A stretch of DNA of 64,000 nt from Acidobacteriaceae bacterium (lineage in GTDB: Bacteria > Acidobacteriota > Terriglobia > Terriglobales > Acidobacteriaceae): positions 124,001 to 188,000 of the forward strand of contig DASZBM010000010.1 of assembly GCA_035944135.1 (NCBI GenBank), in the 5' to 3' direction. Under the pieces are notes generated by a model. The model was not told where the DNA came from, did not search any database, and saw nothing but the letters and a program-made list of their open reading frames with translations. Each line of letters opens with the position of its first letter. Within the stretch, counting starts at the first letter, position 1. Both the position numbers and the translations under genes were made by a program. Positions 45,624 to 53,808 of the stretch are shown here, in pieces.

Positions 45624-48515
45624 CTACGCCTTGCCCGCAAGCTGCCGCAGCACGTACTGCAGAATGCCGCCGTGCTGGTAGTAGAGGATCTCCTGCGGCG
45701 TGTCGATGCGGATGCGCGCCTCGAAGGTCTTCTTCTTACCGTCGGGCGACGTGGCGACGACGGTAACAGTGCGGCCGTTCTCGAATTTCTGGTCGAGCCG
45801 CTCCTTGAAGCCCACGATGTCGTAGGTTTCCTCGCCGTTCAGCCCAAGCGAATCGGCATTCTTGCCCGCTTCAAATTCGAGCGGCAGGATACCCATGCCA
45901 ACAAGATTGCTCCGGTGAATGCGCTCGTAGCTCTCCGCGATGACAAAGCGGATGCCGAGCAGCCGCGGTCCCTTCGCCGCCCAGTCGCGCGACGAGCCTG
46001 AACCGTACTCCTTGCCCGCGATGATGCACAGCGGCGTGCCGCGCTCAGCATATTTAACCGAAGCATCGTAGATGCTCATGCCTTCGCCCGCAGGTAGCAG
46101 GCGTGTCACGCCGCCCTCAGTTCCCGGCGCCAGTTTGTTACGCAGGCGAACGTTGGCAAAGGTTCCGCGCACCATCACCTCGTGATTGCCGCGGCGCGAT
46201 CCGTACGAGTTGAACTCGAACGGCTTCACGCCGTGCTCGGTGAGGTACTTGCCTGCAGGGCCGTTCAGCTTGATCGATCCGGCGGGAGAGATGTGGTCGG
46301 TTGTGACAGAATCGCCGAGCCACGCCAGCACGCGCGCGCCCTTGATGTTCTCGACAGCAGCTGGCGTGGCCGGCATGCCGTCGAAGTACGGCGCCTTGCG
46401 GATGTAGGTCGAGTCCTGCTCCCATCCGTAGGTGTCGCCGCTGGGAAACTTCAGGTTCTGCCAGTTGGCATCGCCGTCGCTCACCGTGCTGTATTGCTGG
46501 CGGAACATCTCGGAGTCGATCGATGCCGCGACGGCGTCGGAGACTTCCTTCTGGCTCGGCCAGATGTCGCGCAAAAACACTTCCTTGCCATTCGAGCCCT
46601 TGCCCAGCGGCTCTGTGTCGAAGTTGTGCTCGATGTGCCCGGCGAGCGCATACGCGACGACCAGGGGCGGCGACATCAGGTAGTTCGCACGCACCTCCGG
46701 CGAGATGCGGCCCTCGAAGTTGCGATTGCCGCTGAGCACGCTGACAGCCACGAGGCCGTGCTCCTCAATCGACTTCGAGACATCCTCAGGCAGCGGGCCG
46801 GAGTTGCCGATGCAGGTCGTGCAGCCGTAGCCGACAACCTGGAAGCGCAGCTTGTCGAGGTACGGCAGCAGGCCGGCGCGCGTGTAGTAGTCGGTGACGA
46901 CACGCGAGCCCGGCGCGAGCGAGGTCTTCACCCATGGCGGCGTGCTCAGCCCTGCCTCAACAGCCTTCTTCGCGAGCAGACCCGCCGCGACCATCACGTA
47001 CGGATTCGACGTGTTGGTGCAGCTTGTAATGGCCGCAATCACAATCGAGCCGTTGCTCATGTATTTGTCAGGATCCACGCCGAAACGCGCACGCACCGTG
47101 TGCTCTTCGGGCGTCGCGGTCTGCTGCTGACCTCCCATCGGCTTCTCGTGCGACGTCGCCGTCACGGTGACGCTCACCGGAACCTCCGGCGTCGGTGAAC
47201 CGACGGAGCTCGCGAGATTTCCGTCAGCACTGGTGTGGCCGCCTTCGCCCTCCCAGCGCACCATCTGGCGCACCTCGTTCTTGTTCGCGTTCGGTCCGAG
47301 CAGGCTCGGCAGCACCTTCGCGAAGCTCTCCGGCGTTTCGCGCAACAGCACGCGATCCTGCGGACGCTTCGGTCCGGCGACGCTCGGCTCTACTGTGCTG
47401 AGGTCGAGCGACAGCGTGCCGGAGTACACGGCTTCGGGCGCGTCCGGTGTGTGGAAGAGGCCCTGCGCCTTGTAGTACGCCTCGGTCAGCGCGATGTGCT
47501 CTTCAGTGCGCCCCGTGAGGCGCAGATAGTTCAGTGTCTCGGCGTCCACCGGGAAGATGCCGCAGGTCGCGCCATACTCCGGCGCCATGTTCGCGATGGT
47601 CGCGCGATCGGCGAGCGGAAGCTGGCTGATGCCAGAGCCGTAGAACTCGACGAACTTGCTCACAACGCCGAACTTGCGCAGCATCTCCGTCACGGTGAGC
47701 ACGAGATCTGTAGCAGTGGTGCCTTCGCGCAGCTTGCCGGTCAGCTTGAATCCGACGACCTGCGGAACGAGCATGCTCACCGGCTGTCCAAGCATTGCGG
47801 CCTCGGCTTCAATGCCGCCCACGCCCCATCCCAGCACGCCCAGTCCGTTGATCATCGTCGTGTGCGAGTCCGTGCCAACGAGAGTGTCCGGGTACGCGAT
47901 CGTCTGGCCGTTCTCTTCTTTCGTGAAGACCACGCGCGCGAGGTACTCGAGGTTCACCTGGTGGCAGATGCCCATGCCGGGCGGCACGGCGGAGAAGTTG
48001 TCGAACGCGGTCTGTCCCCACTTGAGGAAGGCATAGCGCTCGCGGTTGCGCTGAAACTCGAGCGCCGCGTTTAGATCGTAGGCCTTCGCGCTTCCGTACT
48101 CGTCCACCTGCACGGAGTGGTCGATGACCAGCTCTGCCGGAACGAGCGGATTGATCTTCTGCGCATCGCCGCCAAGCACCTTCATCGCATCGCGCATCGC
48201 CGCGAGGTCAACGATGGCGGGCACGCCGGTGAAGTCCTGCATCAGCACGCGCGCGGGCATAAAGGCGATCTCGCGCGAGGGCTCAGCCTTGGCGTCCCAG
48301 TTGGCGAGGAAGCGAATGTCGTCGGCCGTCACGGTCACGCCGTCTTCGCGGCGCAGGAGGTTTTCGAGCAGGATGCGCAGCGAGTACGGTAGCCGCTCCA
48401 GCTTCGCGCCGGTGGACGCAAGCGCGGCCAGGCGGAAGTAACGCACAGTCTTGCTGCCGGACTTCAATTCGGCGGCTGCGTGAAAGCTGTCAGGATGAGC
48501 GTTTGAGGTAGCCAT
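45624..48515 (-). CDS. acnA: Aconitate hydratase
   Basis: TCA-cycle enzyme that interconverts citrate and isocitrate; it carries a 4Fe-4S cluster. The three cluster Cys are at about 499 (ITSCTNTSNP), 565 and 568 (GCTTCIGNSG). The N-terminal aconitase A domain has GTDSHTTMINGLGVLGWGVG, and the C-terminal swivel is GSSRDWAAKG. At 963 residues it is longer than the usual ~890. An inserted polar linker before the first Cys (about 420-470, GEGGHTSADG...VTATSHEKPMGG) accounts for this. ATG 48515 follows AAGGAG by nine bases. Confidence 0.96.
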   Translation of the reverse strand: MATSNAHPDSFHAAAELKSGSKTVRYFRLAALASTGAKLERLPYSLRILLENLLRREDGVTVTADDIRFLANWDAKAEPSREIAFMPARVLMQDFTGVPAIVDLAAMRDAMKVLGGDAQKINPLVPAELVIDHSVQVDEYGSAKAYDLNAALEFQRNRERYAFLKWGQTAFDNFSAVPPGMGICHQVNLEYLARVVFTKEENGQTIAYPDTLVGTDSHTTMINGLGVLGWGVGGIEAEAAMLGQPVSMLVPQVVGFKLTGKLREGTTATDLVLTVTEMLRKFGVVSKFVEFYGSGISQLPLADRATIANMAPEYGATCGIFPVDAETLNYLRLTGRTEEHIALTEAYYKAQGLFHTPDAPEAVYSGTLSLDLSTVEPSVAGPKRPQDRVLLRETPESFAKVLPSLLGPNANKNEVRQMVRWEGEGGHTSADGNLASSVGSPTPEVPVSVTVTATSHEKPMGGQQQTATPEEHTVRARFGVDPDKYMSNGSIVIAAITSCTNTSNPYVMVAAGLLAKKAVEAGLSTPPWVKTSLAPGSRVVTDYYTRAGLLPYLDKLRFQVVGYGCTTCIGNSGPLPEDVSKSIEEHGLVAVSVLSGNRNFEGRISPEVRANYLMSPPLVVAYALAGHIEHNFDTEPLGKGSNGKEVFLRDIWPSQKEVSDAVAASIDSEMFRQQYSTVSDGDANWQNLKFPSGDTYGWEQDSTYIRKAPYFDGMPATPAAVENIKGARVLAWLGDSVTTDHISPAGSIKLNGPAGKYLTEHGVKPFEFNSYGSRRGNHEVMVRGTFANVRLRNKLAPGTEGGVTRLLPAGEGMSIYDASVKYAERGTPLCIIAGKEYGSGSSRDWAAKGPRLLGIRFVIAESYERIHRSNLVGMGILPLEFEAGKNADSLGLNGEETYDIVGFKERLDQKFENGRTVTVVATSPDGKKKTFEARIRIDTPQEILYYQHGGILQYVLRQLAGKA

Positions 48516-48946
48516 GTCTGAATCTCCTTGAAGCTCCTTTGAAGGAGCGCCGCCTTGTCTGGCATCGGCCAGCGAGGGCAGTGGATGAGGCCCGCATCGA
48601 CGCGCGGCTCAAGCGAGCGCGACAGCGAGGATGACAGGCGAACAATTCTGGATGATAGCGAGTCCGGAAGGGAAAGGCGCGCGCGGCGTTTAGCAGGTCG
48701 AACGCCCGCGATCGTGACGGCCACGACGGAAGCGCTTGAGAGGGGAGCGCGACATGCCCACAGTGTAGCTCTTTTGCCACATTGGCCGCATCCGCCAAAC
48801 CCTTTGGCTGGCCGTACATACCAAGATGAGCCGGGCCCGCGGCTGACCCCGGCAGAGAACGCCGCATCTTATACAAAGTTGATGGGTTTGTACCTATCGT
48901 AGGGGCGTGCTCCAGGAATTTCAGGAGAGCCGCCAGGAGCCAAGGG
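48516..48946. other. Gene-free spacer between acnA and the YXWGXW lipoprotein gene
   Basis: 431 bases with the aconitase RBS and, on the other side, the promoter region of the 48947 gene. A perfect GCTCCTT/AAGGAGC palindrome lies near 48534-48549. No ORF with a convincing RBS and no RNA gene were recognised. TTATACAAAG near 48870 resembles a -10 element for the + gene. Confidence 0.45.
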
Positions 48947-50596
48947 ATGCAAGTCACAGCCACCACCATTCGTCGTGCCTTAGGCGCGATCGCTTTCTCG
49001 GGCACACTGGCGCTAGCCGCCGGATGCCACAGCAGCCAGGCCAACGCCGGGCCGGATCCAGCCGCGGCCAATATGGCGCCGGCCAACGGCCAGACGCAGG
49101 TTCTTGGACAAAACGCCGCCTACACGCCGGAGCAGCAGGGTGAGTCTTATCCGCAGCAGCCCGGCTACCCGCAGCAGGCGCCCGCTCCGATCGAGCAGGG
49201 CTATCCGCAGCAGGGTTACGCTCCGCAGGCCGGCTACCCCGATCAGGAGCTCGCCGGCGAAGAGGCGCTCGAAGACACCACGCAGCCGCCTCCGCCGCTG
49301 CCCGATTACGATCAGCCGCCGGCTCCCGGGCCTGACTACATATGGACGCCGGGTTATTGGTCATGGGGACAAGAGGGCTACTACTGGGTGCCGGGCGCCT
49401 GGGTTGAGCCGCCCTATTATGGCGCGCTTTGGACTCCGCCCTACTGGGGCTGGTACGGCGGCCGCTATCGCTTCCACCACGGCTACTGGGGACGTCACGT
49501 CGGCTACTACGGCGGCATCGATTATGGCTTCGGCTACATCGGGATCGGCTACTTCGGCGGCTACTGGAACAACGACCACTTCTACTACAACACTGCTGTG
49601 ACTCGCGTCGGCGGTGGGATTCGAAACGTCTACCAGCGGCCGGTGGTCTATAACAATGTCCGCTACGGCGTTCAGCCGGCGAACCGCGTGAGCTACAACG
49701 GCGGCCGCGGCGGTATCAGCGTGCAGCCTCGACCGACCGAGGTCGCGGCGATGCGTGAAGCCCACACCGCGCCATTGGCCGCGCAGAATCAGGTTCGCGT
49801 TGAGGCCTCGCAGAACCGCGCGCAGTTCTACAACCAGAACCACGGCCGGCCCGCGATGGCCTCAGCGCAGCATGGCTTTGCGAACACACGCGGCATTGCT
49901 CCAGCGCCTCGCGTGGCGGAGCCTGCCGGTCCTGCTCCGGGCGCTCGTCCGGGTCAGCCCAACGGCGCCTACATGAACGACCGTGGTGTGAACGGTGCAC
50001 GGCCGCAGCCCTACAACGAAGCGCCCCGTGTCGACAACCGCGCGGTGCAACCGCAGCCGAATGGCGCCGCGCCGCGCTACGACAACCGAGCGCAGCCTCA
50101 GCCGCAACCGAATGCCGGTAACCCGCGTTTTGACAATCGTGCGCAACCGCAGCCGAATGCGGCAGCGCCACGCTATGACAACCGCGCACAACCTCAGCCG
50201 CAACCGCGTGTAGAAAACCGGCCGCAGCCACAACCGCAGCCGAATACGAACCCGCGGTTCGAGCATCAACCCTCGCCGCAGCCGCAGCCGCGGATGGAGA
50301 ACCGTCCGCAACCGCAGCCGCAGCAACGTCCGCAGCCTCAGCCACAACCGCAACAGCGGATGGAGAACCGTCCACAGCCGCAACCTCAGGCACGCCCGCA
50401 GCCGCAACCGCAGGCGCGCATGCAGCCGCAGCCGCGCCCAATGCCTCAGCCGCAGCAGCACGTTGAGAACCGGCCGGCGCCAGCGCCAGCACCGCGTCCG
50501 CAGGCACCACCGCCGCAGGCTCATCCTGCGCCGCCACCTCAGCAGCATGGAAATCCCGCCCCCGCAAACCGCGGCGACGAGCACGGCCATCGCTAA
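48947..50596 (+). CDS. YXWGXW-repeat lipoprotein with a Pro/Gln-rich tail
   Basis: 549 residues. Lipobox LALAAGC puts the lipidated Cys at about 27. The middle (about 115-200) holds the YXWGXW-type segments (YIWTPGYWSWGQEGYYWVPGAW, GWYGGRYRFHHGYWG). The tail from about 330 is a long Pro-Gln array with decayed RVENRPQPQPQ / YDNRAQPQPQ units of about 12-16 residues. Such proteins are outer-membrane lipoproteins with extended, hydrophilic surface arms. The ATG follows CCAAGGG. The tail length is likely variable because the DNA repeats are near-identical. Confidence 0.85.
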   Translation: MQVTATTIRRALGAIAFSGTLALAAGCHSSQANAGPDPAAANMAPANGQTQVLGQNAAYTPEQQGESYPQQPGYPQQAPAPIEQGYPQQGYAPQAGYPDQELAGEEALEDTTQPPPPLPDYDQPPAPGPDYIWTPGYWSWGQEGYYWVPGAWVEPPYYGALWTPPYWGWYGGRYRFHHGYWGRHVGYYGGIDYGFGYIGIGYFGGYWNNDHFYYNTAVTRVGGGIRNVYQRPVVYNNVRYGVQPANRVSYNGGRGGISVQPRPTEVAAMREAHTAPLAAQNQVRVEASQNRAQFYNQNHGRPAMASAQHGFANTRGIAPAPRVAEPAGPAPGARPGQPNGAYMNDRGVNGARPQPYNEAPRVDNRAVQPQPNGAAPRYDNRAQPQPQPNAGNPRFDNRAQPQPNAAAPRYDNRAQPQPQPRVENRPQPQPQPNTNPRFEHQPSPQPQPRMENRPQPQPQQRPQPQPQPQQRMENRPQPQPQARPQPQPQARMQPQPRPMPQPQQHVENRPAPAPAPRPQAPPPQAHPAPPPQQHGNPAPANRGDEHGHR

Positions 50597-50613
50597 CCAA
50601 TAGCCATGAAACC

Positions 50614-50656
50614 AAAAGTGCCCGGTTCGCTTTCGGCGTGCCGGGCACCTTTTGTT
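50614..50656. terminator. Hairpin terminator between convergent genes
   Basis: AAAAGTGCCCGG (50614-50625) pairs with CCGGGCACCTTTT (50641-50653) with a one-base bulge and a 15-base loop. T-run TTTTGTTTT follows. It is placed between the YXWGXW gene (ends 50596) and the gene ending at 50657 on the minus strand. Confidence 0.8.
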
Positions 50657-51193
50657 TTAGTAGTTCAGTAGCGTTAATTCGTCCAGGCTTGCAGCTTCAA
50701 ACAACGTCTGGCCCATCCAGTGCACGCGAATATCTCGCGAGGTTACGCGGCCGATCGCTTCCGCTGTAAACCTTCCGCCACGCTCCACGAAGTTGGCCAA
50801 CGGAAGATGGGCTTTGGGTCGCGCGCTCACCAGAACACGCGAGGGTCCTTCGCCCAACAGCGCCTCGCGAGCCGTTGCTCCCTCGCTCTCACTCAGCTCG
50901 GCGTGGAATCCGTAGCCGTACCCAGCGCATCCGCACAGCAACGCCGCCCACACGCCGCCCTCGCCAACGGATTGCGTTGCTGTCAGAAAGTTCTTCTCTG
51001 CAAGCCGCTGCAATGTGGATAGCAGCGCGTCCTGAGCGTCTTCTGCAGCGATCCGCAACGGCTGCAGCAGCACGATCACATCGTCGATGTGCTGAAATCC
51101 CGCGGGCAGGCTCTCGAGCGCAGCATTCGGTCTGTTCTCACACCGACTCGCCACTTCGCGCAGCTGCCGCACCAAATCACCGTCGACAGCCAC
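50657..51193 (-). CDS. PurL C-terminal/AIR-synthase-like orphan protein
   Basis: 178 residues. The C-terminal half reads as the last module of FGAM synthase PurL/AIR synthase: SVGEGGVWAALLCGCAGYG (compare HDVSDGGLAVALAE) and ALLGEGPSRVLVS (LFGESxSRxVVS). AEAIGRVTSRDIRVHW (VIGxVTGDRL) follows in order. An N-terminal helix (DAQDALLSTLQRLAEKNFL) matches the helix before that module. The ATP-binding and amidotransferase parts are missing, so it is not a full synthase. It starts 2 bases after dut ends. The likeness is by pattern, not a search. Confidence 0.55.
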   Translation of the reverse strand: MAVDGDLVRQLREVASRCENRPNAALESLPAGFQHIDDVIVLLQPLRIAAEDAQDALLSTLQRLAEKNFLTATQSVGEGGVWAALLCGCAGYGYGFHAELSESEGATAREALLGEGPSRVLVSARPKAHLPLANFVERGGRFTAEAIGRVTSRDIRVHWMGQTLFEAASLDELTLLNY

Positions 51194-51195
51194 AA

Positions 51196-51657
51196 CTATG
51201 CTCCGGTAGACCCGAAGCCGCCTTGTCCACGCGGCGTCTCCGCAAGCATGTCCGTCTCTTCAAAGCTCGCCTGGATGCGTTCCACCACGCGCAGCTGCGC
51301 AATTCTGTGCCCGGGCGCAATCATCTGCTCCTCCGGCGACAGGTTCGTGATGATGACCTTCAGCTCGCCGCGATAGCCCGGATCGATCACGCCGGCAAGC
51401 GTCGTGACACCGCGCAGCGCCAACCCGGAGCGGTCTTCCACCAGCGCGCCGTGTGACGATGGCAGCTCCAGCGCGAGTCCGGTGCGCACGGCAACCGTGC
51501 TGCCTGGCTCGCCGATCGGGGCTAGCGTGGCGGCCTCTGCCGCGAATAAATCTGCGGCCAGATCCCCGTAGGGTCCGGTGTGCGCATATCGAGGCAGTTG
51601 CGCTGCCGGCAGCAGACGCTGCACAAGAATCCTGGGCGATGCCTTCGAATCGTTCAT
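51196..51657 (-). CDS. dut: dUTP diphosphatase
   Basis: Hydrolyses dUTP to dUMP and pyrophosphate, keeping uracil out of DNA. 153 residues, trimeric type. The five motifs are visible: I GDLAADLFA (about 31), II EDRSGLALRG (about 73), III GVIDPGYRGELKV (about 88), IV GHRIAQL (about 115), V RGQGGFGSTG (about 143-152). Motif II has D instead of the common P before RSG. The next gene starts 2 bases downstream. Confidence 0.94.
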   Translation of the reverse strand: MNDSKASPRILVQRLLPAAQLPRYAHTGPYGDLAADLFAAEAATLAPIGEPGSTVAVRTGLALELPSSHGALVEDRSGLALRGVTTLAGVIDPGYRGELKVIITNLSPEEQMIAPGHRIAQLRVVERIQASFEETDMLAETPRGQGGFGSTGA

Positions 51658-51674
51658 CCCTGCCAGTCTCTCAT

Positions 51675-53015
51675 CTACGAGATTCGCTTTCGCGGCTCAG
51701 TCGAGCGGAAGAGGTACACGGCAAGCACCGTAATCAGTGGCTCCAGCGGATGCCGGAAGCGCGCCTGCACCGTGACGAAGTAGTACGGCAGCGGAAGCAA
51801 CACAAACATCCATCCCATCAGCGCCGCGCCGGGCACGCGCCGCCGCAGTGCGAGCGCCAGACCCATCAATCCCGCCAGGCTCAGGAAGCTGTAGTTCACG
51901 CGCCGCCCGATCTCCTGCATCATTTTGTTCTCGGGCGGGTGCGGAATGTTCGACCAGAAGAAGATGAAACGGTCGTCAGCATACTTCCAGAACTGCTTCG
52001 GATTTTCACGGATGAGCTCTACGGCCTGCTGCTTTCGCATCGCCGAGTAGCGCAGTTCGCCCATCTGCACGTACTGCCTGAACTTCGGCGCGCCCGGCCA
52101 CATCGGCAGCGTCGGTCCCCACGGGAACCCGTCGTGCGAGGGAAGCACGGATTCATACAGCTCCGCGCCGAAGTTCGAGCGTGTCGCAACGAACCTGCCG
52201 AAGACTCGCTCATTGCGGATCCACCACGGGCTCATCACCGCAGCGAACACGATGCCCGCGAGCACCGGCCCAGCGATGACCTGCCGGATATGCAGAGACT
52301 TCAACTTCGGCCAGATGATCCACAGTCCGGCAGCAGGCAATCCGATTAGGATCGACGCGTTCGAGAGCGCCACCAGCGCCCACAGCGCACCGAACGCAGC
52401 CCACCTGCCGAGCTGCCCCGCGCCATCGCGCTCCGCGTCTTCGCTGGTCAGGCCAGTTCCGCGCAGCCGCAGCGCGAGCACGATCGTCCAGGCAAAAATC
52501 CCTGTCGAGAGCGACGTCTCCCAAAACCAGTGCACGGCATACTGCAGTGCCGCTGGGTACACTGCCCACAACCACCCTGCCCACAGCGCAACCGGAGCCG
52601 CCTTCGTCGACGCTCTGCGCGCGATTCCATACGCATCGAAGCACCGCGCCGCAATCTCATACACCGCGGGAGCGATCAGCGCTGAGAACACGCTGTCAAC
52701 GGTCAGAACGAAGAATGCCGCCGCATTCGTGTACACGCCGAACAGCTTGAACGCGAGCGCCAGCAGCAGCGGATAGATGGGCGGCAGCCACGCCGTCGGC
52801 CCACTGACGCCGTTGAACGGATTCGCGTAACCATGCCCTTCGACCAGCGATTTCGCGATGCGTCCGGCCTCGAATCCAAAGTCGAAGTGGTCGTTGATGA
52901 GGCGGACGCGATAGGTATGCCCGATCGCGATGCACGCGACGCGCAGCGCAAATGCTAACCAGAAAAGGCTGCGAGGCGCACGAAACAAGCTTGGTTTAGT
53001 GGACGTTGTCGACAC
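51675..53015 (-). CDS. Polytopic GT39-like glycosyltransferase
   Basis: 446 residues, about ten to eleven hydrophobic helices. The first loop after helix 1 has INDHFDFGFEAGRIAKSLVEGHG, an acidic/His-bearing segment in the position of the catalytic Asp of GT-C lipid-sugar transferases. The next helix starts TAWLPPIYPLLLALAFKLFG, typical of the ArnT/GT39 group. It would attach a lipid-linked sugar to an exported acceptor. It lies 17 bases upstream of dut in the same direction and is probably co-transcribed. Confidence 0.82.
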   Translation of the reverse strand: MSTTSTKPSLFRAPRSLFWLAFALRVACIAIGHTYRVRLINDHFDFGFEAGRIAKSLVEGHGYANPFNGVSGPTAWLPPIYPLLLALAFKLFGVYTNAAAFFVLTVDSVFSALIAPAVYEIAARCFDAYGIARRASTKAAPVALWAGWLWAVYPAALQYAVHWFWETSLSTGIFAWTIVLALRLRGTGLTSEDAERDGAGQLGRWAAFGALWALVALSNASILIGLPAAGLWIIWPKLKSLHIRQVIAGPVLAGIVFAAVMSPWWIRNERVFGRFVATRSNFGAELYESVLPSHDGFPWGPTLPMWPGAPKFRQYVQMGELRYSAMRKQQAVELIRENPKQFWKYADDRFIFFWSNIPHPPENKMMQEIGRRVNYSFLSLAGLMGLALALRRRVPGAALMGWMFVLLPLPYYFVTVQARFRHPLEPLITVLAVYLFRSTEPRKRIS

Positions 53016-53065
53016 GAGAAAGGATCAGAACGCTTTCTCAGTCTATCCTTGCGACCCGCTGCGCC

Positions 53066-53665
53066 TCAGGCGGCGGCCGGCTGGCCGCGCAGCCGCGCCA
53101 CGACTCTGCGCGCACCGCGGAGAAGGAATCGCATCAGGATGATGGCCGCCAGGAGTGCCGCCACGACAATCGCTGCGCCGGCGTACGGATGCACGGTTGC
53201 GATCCACGTGATTCCTCCCGCGGCAACATCTTCTGACGCGCTCAGCACGGCGTTTGAAAGCGGCTCGGGCGTCGCCGAGACCGCTACCCGCGCCGAAGTC
53301 TTCGCCGTGTGAGCCACACCCGCAATCGCCGCCGCAGCCACGGTTACCAGAGCGTGCTCCGCCGGCGACAGTTGATTTGCCGCCTGGTAGGCAAGAATCG
53401 CCGCCGCCGGCACGCGAATGAAGGTGTGAACAGCGTTCCAGACCAGGTCGAAATAGGGAATCTTGTCGGCGACCGCCTCGATCGCGCTGAGGCCGATCGC
53501 GAGCGCAATCACCCAGGTGTGATCCAGCATCGACAGACCTGCGGGCAGTTGCAGCGCGTGGAAGCGAGCCAGCAGGCCGAGAACCGCGATCGTTACGTAC
53601 AGGTTCAACCCAGCCGCGAAGCTGACAGCCACAAGCAACGCGGTAAGTCTGCCCGGATCGAACAT
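53066..53665 (-). CDS. DUF4126 inner-membrane protein
   Basis: 199 residues with four to five helices. The N-terminal AGLNLYVTIAVLGLLARF and the later IEAVADKIPYFDLVWNAVHTFIRVPAAAILA (with VADKIPxxDxxWDxxHTFIRP-like core) match DUF4126. Function is unknown. ATG 53665 is followed by a hydrophobic helix. It is divergent from the TonB-dependent receptor at 53809. Confidence 0.83.
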   Translation of the reverse strand: MFDPGRLTALLVAVSFAAGLNLYVTIAVLGLLARFHALQLPAGLSMLDHTWVIALAIGLSAIEAVADKIPYFDLVWNAVHTFIRVPAAAILAYQAANQLSPAEHALVTVAAAAIAGVAHTAKTSARVAVSATPEPLSNAVLSASEDVAAGGITWIATVHPYAGAAIVVAALLAAIILMRFLLRGARRVVARLRGQPAAA

Positions 53666-53808
53666 CGCGTTCTCCCGCGTGAGGATTGTAGCTGCACGAT
53701 CGGGTCTTCTGCCGTACTGCTGGTGTTATTCCGCAGGTCGCGGCCGCTCCGCTAACCTCGAAACACGCTCCGTTTCTCCTCTCGCTGACCGTCCGCGGCT
53801 CAACGGGT

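Noticed and set aside
42503-48946. A dif-like XerCD site at the place where strand composition changes
   Set aside because: I looked in the spacers at 42.5, 43.4 and 48.5-48.9 kb and saw no TTATGTTAAAT-like arm; the terminus idea rests on skew only.
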